Position numbers and translations under genes: made by a program. A stretch of 64,000 bases of DNA from Idiomarina aquatica (GTDB lineage: Bacteria; Pseudomonadota; Gammaproteobacteria; Enterobacterales; Alteromonadaceae): assembly GCF_004362895.1 (NCBI RefSeq), contig NZ_SNXI01000006.1:53972-117971 (forward strand), in the 5' to 3' direction. Position 1 is the stretch's first letter; the number at the start of each line of letters is the position of its first letter. The notes below the pieces were generated by a model. The model searched no databases and was not told the origin of the DNA. It saw only the letters and a program-made list of their open reading frames with translations. Shown here piece by piece: positions 58,603 through 64,000 of the stretch.

Positions 58603-60471
58603 CTACGCGCCTTTTGTTTCGCTAATGTAGTCGTTAACGAACTGTTCCAGGATATTTAGCGGAACCGGACCACTGCCCAGCACTACGTCATGGAACTCGC
58701 GAATATCGAACTTATCACCTAATTCTGACTTCGCTTTTTCACGCAGTTCCAGAATTTTGTTCATACCAATTTTGTAGGCCGTTGCCTGACCTGGCATAAC
58801 AATATGACGCTCGACCATTTTTACTGCATCAGACTTGGCATTTGGAGTATTAGTCACATAGAAATCGATGCCTTCTTCACGCGTCCATTTTTTGTCATGG
58901 ATGCCGGTATCAACCACCAGGCGGACCGCACGCCATAGCTCCATCGCTAAGCGACCAAAATCAGAATAAGGGTCTTTATAGAGACCAATCTCTTTAGGTA
59001 GCTTCTCGGTATATAAACCCCAGCCCTCACTATAGGCAGTATAGCGACCAAAGCGGCGGAACTTAGGAATACCTTCAAGCTCTTGCTGAATCGCAATTTG
59101 CATATGGTGGCCGGGAATACCCTCGTGATAAGCCAGCGCTTCCATCTGGTATGTCGGCATCGCTTCCATGTCGTAAAGGTTGGCGTAGTAAGTACCCGGT
59201 CGTGTTCCATCCATTGACGGTTGTTGATAAAAGGCCTTACCCGCTGACTTTTCACGGAAAGGTTCAACGGCTTTAACAATTAAGTCAGCTTTTGGCTTGG
59301 TAATAAAGAGATCATCCAGGCGTTCCCGCATATCATCTATAATAGCCGTTGCTTCATCTAAGTATTGCTGACGGCCTTCTTCCGTATTCGGATAGATAAA
59401 CTCCTCGTTATTACGCATATGCACGAAGAACTCTTGCAGCGTGCCTGTAAAGCCAACCTTTTTCATGATGGCGCGCATTTCATTGTGGATGCGCTCCATT
59501 TCGCTTAAGCCTATTTCGTGGATTTCTTCTGCTGTTAAGTCAGTCGTAGTCGTACGTTGTAGCGCGTTATTATAGAACGCCTCACCGTCCGGGAACTTCC
59601 AGGCGCCGTCTTTGGTCGTGGCTTGTTCAGCAATGCCCTCGACGGCAGTAATTAAGCCTTGGTAAGCCGGTTTAACTGATTCAAGCATAGCCTTCTCGGC
59701 CGCCGCTAACAGCTCTTCACGCTGGCTTTCTTCAAGCTCTAGCTGCTCGACTTTACTGGTAAAGTCGTCCCACAGTGCACTTGGCTCACCATCGTCAAAC
59801 GGCGCACCAGTAATAATATTTTTACTGTCACTAATGACGTATGGATAGACAAATTTGGGTGCCATGATGCCTTTTTCGGCTCGTAACTCCAGGTTTTCTG
59901 CAAGCTGTTCAAATAATCCCGGCAAGCCATTTAACCGCGCAATATAATCTTCGGCATCGTCGACACTCCCAATACCATGTTGGTTAATCAGCAACGATGC
60001 TACTCGCGAGTGCAGACCAAACATTTGATTAACCGGATAATTATGATGGCGCCATTTAAAGTCAGCGATATCATTTTCTAGACTCTGTTTCATCAGCATC
60101 CAGCTGATTTTGGTCTGCTCATTAAGCTTTGATTCGTCAATCGACTTAACTTGTTCCAGATGTTTTTTCTGTAAAGCCAGTTCTTCCTGCTCAGCAGCCG
60201 GTGAAATATCGTCCCATTTATCCTGATCTTCCTTGATACCCAAATAAGACTGATACATCGGACTGCGCATGACATTTTCCATAAAAATGTCTTCAAACAG
60301 CTGGTTAGCCTTTTCTGACTCGGTTTGCTCTGACTGTTGGTTGGTGTTTTCAGCGCTTGCCGTTTGCGTTTCTGCAGCTTTATTTGTTGTGCTGTCTTTT
60401 GCCGCATCTGAACATGCAGTTGTCATTAGCACCAGCGATACCGCCAGCGCAATTTTTTTATATTCAAACAT
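58603..60471 (-). CDS. DUF885 lipoprotein, putative metallopeptidase
   Basis: 622-residue lipoprotein: signal ends TTAC with the lipid Cys at 20, followed by a Ser/Thr/Gln-rich linker to about 55. The DUF885 body includes the zinc-type motif YHEGIPGHHMQIAIQQ (~455-470) and YSEGWGLYTEKLP. Relatives are described as M32-like carboxypeptidases or aminopeptidases, so a periplasmic or surface peptidase is likely. GGAGAG precedes the ATG. Confidence 0.88.
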   Translation of the reverse strand: MFEYKKIALAVSLVLMTTACSDAAKDSTTNKAAETQTASAENTNQQSEQTESEKANQLFEDIFMENVMRSPMYQSYLGIKEDQDKWDDISPAAEQEELALQKKHLEQVKSIDESKLNEQTKISWMLMKQSLENDIADFKWRHHNYPVNQMFGLHSRVASLLINQHGIGSVDDAEDYIARLNGLPGLFEQLAENLELRAEKGIMAPKFVYPYVISDSKNIITGAPFDDGEPSALWDDFTSKVEQLELEESQREELLAAAEKAMLESVKPAYQGLITAVEGIAEQATTKDGAWKFPDGEAFYNNALQRTTTTDLTAEEIHEIGLSEMERIHNEMRAIMKKVGFTGTLQEFFVHMRNNEEFIYPNTEEGRQQYLDEATAIIDDMRERLDDLFITKPKADLIVKAVEPFREKSAGKAFYQQPSMDGTRPGTYYANLYDMEAMPTYQMEALAYHEGIPGHHMQIAIQQELEGIPKFRRFGRYTAYSEGWGLYTEKLPKEIGLYKDPYSDFGRLAMELWRAVRLVVDTGIHDKKWTREEGIDFYVTNTPNAKSDAVKMVERHIVMPGQATAYKIGMNKILELREKAKSELGDKFDIREFHDVVLGSGPVPLNILEQFVNDYISETKGA

Positions 60472-60570
60472 GATCGTTCTCTCCTATTGTTTTGTTTATC
60501 TTGATAACGGTTGCGGCGCAGGATGTCAATTCGTGCGCGGTGGTAAGGTCTGTTACTAAGGTCAGCCGGC

Positions 60571-60993
60571 CTATTCAGCAGGGAAATAGTAAACGCGGTG
60601 GATTAGGTTATTAGAGAATTCATAAACGGCCAGGCTTTTCTGCGAACGGAGCTCGCCGTTCCCGCGCCAGCTGGCCTCCTCCACAACGCTGATGCGACTG
60701 CCTAACACAGTGAAGTCTTCTAATTGGCTTTGGCACGATGGACAAGACTTAAAGTAACCGCTCATCGCCTTAACCAAGCTTTCTTTACCACTGGTTTCAA
60801 CCGTGATCTTGTCACCATTTACCGATAGCCACTGCACGTTCTCAGTCACATATTGCGCCATTTTCTCTGCATCATGGGCATTGAATGCCGCAACAAATCG
60901 TTCAACCTGCTGCAGGCGACTCGCCTCTGCCAAACTAGGCGCAGATAAAATAAAAAAGAAGAAAAACACAAAGAAGTAACGTAGGTAACACAT
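60571..60993 (-). CDS. Second exported SnoaL/NTF2-like protein
   Basis: 140 residues with a Phe-rich signal peptide (MCYLRYFFVFFFFFILSAPSLAEA). The mature part shows RFVAAFNAHDAEKMAQYVTE, the usual opening of a SnoaL-like fold, and two Cys (SCPSC) that could form a disulfide. No ligand can be inferred. AAGGA precedes the ATG. It follows the 98-residue gene by 17 bases and may be in its operon. Confidence 0.75.
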   Translation of the reverse strand: MCYLRYFFVFFFFFILSAPSLAEASRLQQVERFVAAFNAHDAEKMAQYVTENVQWLSVNGDKITVETSGKESLVKAMSGYFKSCPSCQSQLEDFTVLGSRISVVEEASWRGNGELRSQKSLAVYEFSNNLIHRVYYFPAE

Positions 60994-61010
60994 GATCAGT
61001 CCTTAACCCA

Positions 61011-61307
61011 TTATTGCAGGGTATGCTCACGGCGAGCTTCAATTTGTTTAGCTGGCAGCATACCACCAATGATGGGTTCCAGCGCAGCCTGAACGTTTGG
61101 AATTAATTGGCCAAACTCAGACAGCATAACCGCTTCATCGACTTGCTCATTGAATACCAGAGTTACCTGTAAACTCTGCGGAAAGCGCTGGTAATCCACG
61201 TCGTGCGTCAGCCAAATAAAGCCTTGATGGTCAAATTTGGCCTCTTCACACACCCGGGTCAGCTCGCGGATGATTTCTCGTTCGATTTTTTTGTCATTTT
61301 TTCGCAT
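61011..61307 (-). CDS. Conserved hypothetical protein
   Basis: 98-residue soluble acidic protein, starting MRKNDKKIEREIIRELTRVC, then GFIWLTHDVDYQRFPQSLQV. The text feels like a conserved gammaproteobacterial family that is sometimes labelled as Fis-like, but no helix-turn-helix is evident and I assign no function. A TTG two codons upstream is less likely than the ATG. First of two minus-strand genes. Confidence 0.6.
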   Translation of the reverse strand: MRKNDKKIEREIIRELTRVCEEAKFDHQGFIWLTHDVDYQRFPQSLQVTLVFNEQVDEAVMLSEFGQLIPNVQAALEPIIGGMLPAKQIEARREHTLQ

Positions 61308-61363
61308 AAGCAAACTTTTTTTCCTGGGTGTATCGACAAGTTAATTGCTAGTGCTAACGCGTC

Positions 61364-61396
61364 TTATGTATAAAAAAATCTATTTTCTATACATAA
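61364..61396. promoter_or_regulatory. Inverted repeat in the AT-rich region before fic
   Basis: Perfect 9-bp arms TTATGTATA / TATACATAA separated by 15 AT-rich bases, about 80-110 bases upstream of the Fic gene. The 159-base gap is strongly AT-rich compared with the rest of the window and also holds several TATATA stretches. A regulator site shared by the two divergent genes is possible. Confidence 0.4.
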
Positions 61397-61472
61397 ACAT
61401 CTCTTCATATATAATATTTACGATTATTTATATATATTTCGGTATTAATGTACAGAAAAGGCTAAAACTTAT

Positions 61473-62552
61473 ATGTCAGCTTCGCTACCACACCTTCCAT
61501 TAGAAAACATCGAGCAATGGGAAACACGGAAAGTGCTCAAAAAAACAGCCGAAGCTCACCGTTTTTTAGCTGAACTTAAGGGGGTTGCGGCCAGTATCCC
61601 CAACGAAGCAATCCTCATTAATACACTCTCGCTTCAAGAAGCAAAGAACAGCTCAGAGATCGAAAATATTGTCACCACTCATGATGAACTCTATAAAGCG
61701 AACCTTTTTGAAGAAGCATTGGTGAATCCTGCTACTAAAGAAGTTCAAGACTATGCGATTGCTTTGAAACAAGCTTTTGCAACAGTGCGACAAACAAAGA
61801 CTATTCGCTTACTTGATATTTTGACAGTGCAGCAGCACCTTGAGCATAACAACGCTGGCTTGCGACGATTACCCGGAACCGAGCTCAAAAACGTCAATAC
61901 GGGAGAAGTGGTTTACACACCTCCTCAAGAAGCTGACGAAATAGCATTTTTGATAGATAACCTTGTTCAGTACATTAATGACGATGAGCTCTGCGATGCC
62001 GATCCACTGGTTAAGATGGCTATTATCCACCATCAGTTCGAAAGTATTCATCCATTTTATGATGGCAATGGGCGGACTGGACGTATCGTCAATATTTTGT
62101 ATCTAGTAGCGAAGGATTTACTTAACCTTCCCGTGCTTTACCTGAGCCGATTCATCACACAGCATAAAGCAGACTACTATGCGCAACTTCAAGGTGTACG
62201 AAAAACAGGGGATTGGGAGCCTTGGCTTCTTTATATGCTAGATGGAGTCATTGATACGGCTAAAAACACAATCGCTTTAATTTCAGAAATGAAAGTATTA
62301 ATGAAAGACGTTAAGCACCGCATGAGGGATCAGTTACCTAAAATCTACCGACAAGATTTATTAAACAATATGTTCCATCATCCCTACACTAAAATCGAGT
62401 TTGTCGTTGATGAACTTAGCGTTACGCGAATTACAGCGACAAAATACCTGGAGCAACTTGTTGAGCACGGCTTTCTGAAAAAACAACGCATTGGTCGTGC
62501 TAACTATTATATTAACGAGCCTTTATGCGCTCTTCTTGTGTCTCGAGGGTAG
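61473..62552 (+). CDS. Class II Fic-domain AMP transferase
   Basis: 359-residue Fic protein. The inhibitory helix motif (S/T)xxxE(G/N) is SSEIEN at 60-65, before the Fic domain, which makes this a class II self-inhibited type. The catalytic loop HPFYDGNGRTGR is complete at 193-204, with the catalytic His193. The C-terminal ~70 residues form a winged-helix-like domain (ITATKYLEQLVEHGFLKKQR). It would transfer AMP, or another nucleotide moiety, to a hydroxyl on target proteins. The gene and its upstream region are more AT-rich than neighbours, suggesting acquisition. Confidence 0.92.
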   Translation: MSASLPHLPLENIEQWETRKVLKKTAEAHRFLAELKGVAASIPNEAILINTLSLQEAKNSSEIENIVTTHDELYKANLFEEALVNPATKEVQDYAIALKQAFATVRQTKTIRLLDILTVQQHLEHNNAGLRRLPGTELKNVNTGEVVYTPPQEADEIAFLIDNLVQYINDDELCDADPLVKMAIIHHQFESIHPFYDGNGRTGRIVNILYLVAKDLLNLPVLYLSRFITQHKADYYAQLQGVRKTGDWEPWLLYMLDGVIDTAKNTIALISEMKVLMKDVKHRMRDQLPKIYRQDLLNNMFHHPYTKIEFVVDELSVTRITATKYLEQLVEHGFLKKQRIGRANYYINEPLCALLVSRG

Positions 62553-62557
62553 TTTTT

Positions 62558-63196
62558 CTAAAACCAATACGGAATCACATCGACTAACAAACGGCCAGCG
62601 ATCAGATACATTACCGCACTGATTAATGCATTGATAATACGCCACGTTTTTGGTTTATTCAGTTTGTTAGCGAGCTTTTTTGCAACAAATACCAATGTGT
62701 AAAACCACGTTGCGGAGGCACATAAAGCGCCGGCCACGAACCACGGTCTATAGGCTTGCTCAAGCCCGGCAGTAACGCCGCCGACCAGAACAACGGTGTC
62801 GATATAAACATGTGGGTTTAAAAATGTCATCGCAAAAGCCATCAATAATGCGCTTTTAAGCGATGTTCTTTTGCTTTCATTCTCGTCTACCGATAATCGA
62901 CTTTCACCTTTTATTGCGGCCTTTAGCGCATTACTGCCATACCAAATTAAGAAAATGGCGCCCGCTAAGCTCAGCATTTGCCCCCAGATACTTTCAATCG
63001 AAAAGAGCGCACCAACGCCGAACACGCCCGCCCCAATAAGTAGGATATCGCCAACAAAGCAAACGGTCGCCGCTGCAAATGGATGGTTATTGGTTAAACC
63101 GGTTTTCAACAGAAAGGCATTCTGGCTACCAATTGCAATAATCAGCCCACCAGAAATCACGGCACCCATGACGAATACACTGACAAACTCAAACAT
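62558..63196 (-). CDS. LysE/ArgO-family amino acid exporter
   Basis: 212-residue six-helix membrane protein. The N-terminal helix ends IAIGSQNAFLLKTGLTNN (~17-34), the hallmark of LysE/ArgO, and FLNPHVYIDTVVLVGG (~135-150) is conserved. It is closest in wording to ArgO, an arginine exporter, but substrate is not certain. I chose the ATG with AGGAAG eight bases upstream; the GTG two codons earlier is less likely. It is divergent from an XRE-cupin regulator, a common pairing. Confidence 0.9.
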   Translation of the reverse strand: MFEFVSVFVMGAVISGGLIIAIGSQNAFLLKTGLTNNHPFAAATVCFVGDILLIGAGVFGVGALFSIESIWGQMLSLAGAIFLIWYGSNALKAAIKGESRLSVDENESKRTSLKSALLMAFAMTFLNPHVYIDTVVLVGGVTAGLEQAYRPWFVAGALCASATWFYTLVFVAKKLANKLNKPKTWRIINALISAVMYLIAGRLLVDVIPYWF

Positions 63197-63284
63197 TATC
63201 ACTTCCTGCGTTGTTCTAATCGTTTAAGTCAACGATAATGGAAATCATCGCCAGTTTAATATAAAGAAACAAATAGTCAATATA

Positions 63285-63860
63285 ATGACCGATAAAGATA
63301 AAACAGCGATTAATGAAGCTATCGCCAAACGCGTCAACAGCTTTCGCAAACAGCACGGTATGTCCCTTGATGAACTGGCTAAAAATGCCGAAATTAGCAA
63401 GGGAATGCTTGTGCAAATAGAGAAAGGGCGTGCAAACCCAAGCATAGGGATTCTGTGTAAATTAGCCAATGCACTCGCTGTTTCTGTTGCTGATATCGTC
63501 GCTGTGTCAGACGATCCCAAAGTAACGATTCGACAGCCTCAGGATATTCCGACACTTTGGAATGGTGATCATGGGGGCTCTGCTCGACTGCTTGCCGGTT
63601 CAAAGGGCGCTATCATGATTGAATTATGGCGGTGGTCCATGTTTCCCAAAGAACAATTTGTATCTGAAGCGCACTCCAAAGGAACCATTGAACTCATTCA
63701 CATTGAGGAGGGTTGTTTAGACGTTTTGGTGAATGAAGAAACTTATACTTTATCGGCAGGTGACTCAATGACCGCTGAAATGGATGTCGAACACACCTAC
63801 CTAAACAGCACTAACGAGCCCGTTCACTTCACAATGACGGTTTATGAAAAGTCTCGGTAG
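63285..63860 (+). CDS. XRE-cupin transcriptional regulator
   Basis: 191 residues: Cro/CI helix-turn-helix (~12-70, MSLDELAKNAEISKGMLVQIEKG) and a C-terminal cupin_2 domain (~105-188) with the HxHxE-like EAHSKGTIELIHIEEG and the GDSMTAEMDVEH strand. Such proteins usually sense a small molecule and control an adjacent transporter or enzyme, here probably the divergent LysE-type exporter through the 88-base shared region. Confidence 0.93.
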   Translation: MTDKDKTAINEAIAKRVNSFRKQHGMSLDELAKNAEISKGMLVQIEKGRANPSIGILCKLANALAVSVADIVAVSDDPKVTIRQPQDIPTLWNGDHGGSARLLAGSKGAIMIELWRWSMFPKEQFVSEAHSKGTIELIHIEEGCLDVLVNEETYTLSAGDSMTAEMDVEHTYLNSTNEPVHFTMTVYEKSR

Positions 63861-63875
63861 GCGTTTCATAACAAC

Positions 63876-64000
63876 GTAAGCGTAACTCGAACCACACCTA
63901 TTCAATCATAGTTTAAAGCCATAGGCTACCATCAAGTTTAACCAATAAGGTGGTAGCATCATGAGCCGAGCATACCGAACTCGCGAGCAATGGCGTGAGC
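63876..64000 (+). mobile_element. Left end of an IS66-family element (partial)
   Basis: The stretch beginning GTAAGCGTAACTCGAACC resembles the IS66 terminal inverted repeat, which opens with GTAAGCG, and lies 85 bases before a transposase-associated start codon. The eight bases just left (ATAACAAC) would be the target duplication if the element is intact. The right end is outside the window. Confidence 0.6.
63961..64000 (+). CDS. tnpA: IS66-type TnpA accessory protein (5' end only)
   Basis: Only the first 13 codons are visible: MSRAYRTREQWRE. IS66 TnpA proteins often begin with a very similar basic stretch, so I read this as the first gene of the element. GGTGG lies eight bases before the ATG. 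A longer window is needed to be sure of the family. Confidence 0.5.
   Translation, partial: MSRAYRTREQWRE

Noticed and set aside
61473..62552. Fic protein as the toxin of a two-gene toxin-antitoxin pair
   Set aside because: The inhibitory motif is within the same chain, and the neighbouring small gene is divergent and not antitoxin-like.

Overview
The window is a stretch of chromosome from a marine gammaproteobacterium. Family-level gene order and protein sequence fit the Alteromonadales, most likely an Idiomarina-type organism; this is inferred from recall, not a search. Base composition looks close to even by eye, genes are densely packed, and many neighbours overlap by 1-4 bases. I see no rRNA, tRNA or CRISPR array, and no intergenic gap longer than about 300 bases. 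The longest gap is the rho leader (1019-1318), which holds a 14-bp tandem repeat and the trxA terminator.

Layout. (1) 1-21.5 kb is mostly conserved housekeeping: rho (cut by the window edge), trxA, rhlB, a short Ppx/GppA phosphatase, then a long minus-strand run ubiE-ubiJ-ubiB-tatA-tatB-tatC-tatD-diguanylate cyclase-hemB, then recG, trmH, a GNAT-nitrilase fusion, a NhaC-type antiporter, and ridA-spoT-rpoZ-gmk. (2) 21.6-30.8 kb has a CynX-type MFS carrier, a TetR regulator divergent from a BCCT osmolyte carrier, sbcD-sbcC and a MaoC-like dehydratase. (3) 30.8-40.4 kb has an exported amidohydrolase, an NsrR-like iron-sulfur regulator, a three-domain lipoprotein, a GAF protein, a FecA-like TonB receptor behind a Fur-box-like site, a RimK-like ATP-grasp enzyme, a DASS anion carrier, a PhnA-type protein and an exported phosphodiesterase.

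(4) 40.4-49.2 kb is the most distinctive part. A three-gene cassette of pgsB (amide ligase), pgsC (membrane partner) and a gamma-glutamate-system protein here called PgsW lies behind a promoter whose start region is a near-perfect 26-bp palindrome. No pgsA/capA metallophosphatase and no capD/ggt-like gene is nearby. It is followed by a short-chain dehydrogenase translationally coupled to an intact yhiI-rbbA-yhhJ export system. (5) 49.2-60.5 kb is a mix: a LOG protein, a soluble CZB chemoreceptor, yjbQ, two more diguanylate cyclases, an MFS carrier that appears to have lost an internal block, a 36-residue membrane peptide, upp, ppiC, yaiI and a large DUF885 lipoprotein. (6) 60.5-64 kb is accessory: a SnoaL-like secreted protein, a class II Fic protein in an AT-rich patch, a LysE/ArgO exporter divergent from an XRE-cupin regulator, and the left end of what looks like an IS66-family element running off the window.

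How the parts fit together: protein export (Tat), ubiquinone and haem synthesis are grouped with a membrane c-di-GMP synthase; stringent-response genes (spoT, rpoZ, gppA-like) are present; three diguanylate cyclases occur with no phosphodiesterase in the window. The pgs cassette suggests a surface or released anionic polyamide, which would suit a saline, surface-attached lifestyle together with the BCCT and NhaC carriers. That last sentence is inference.
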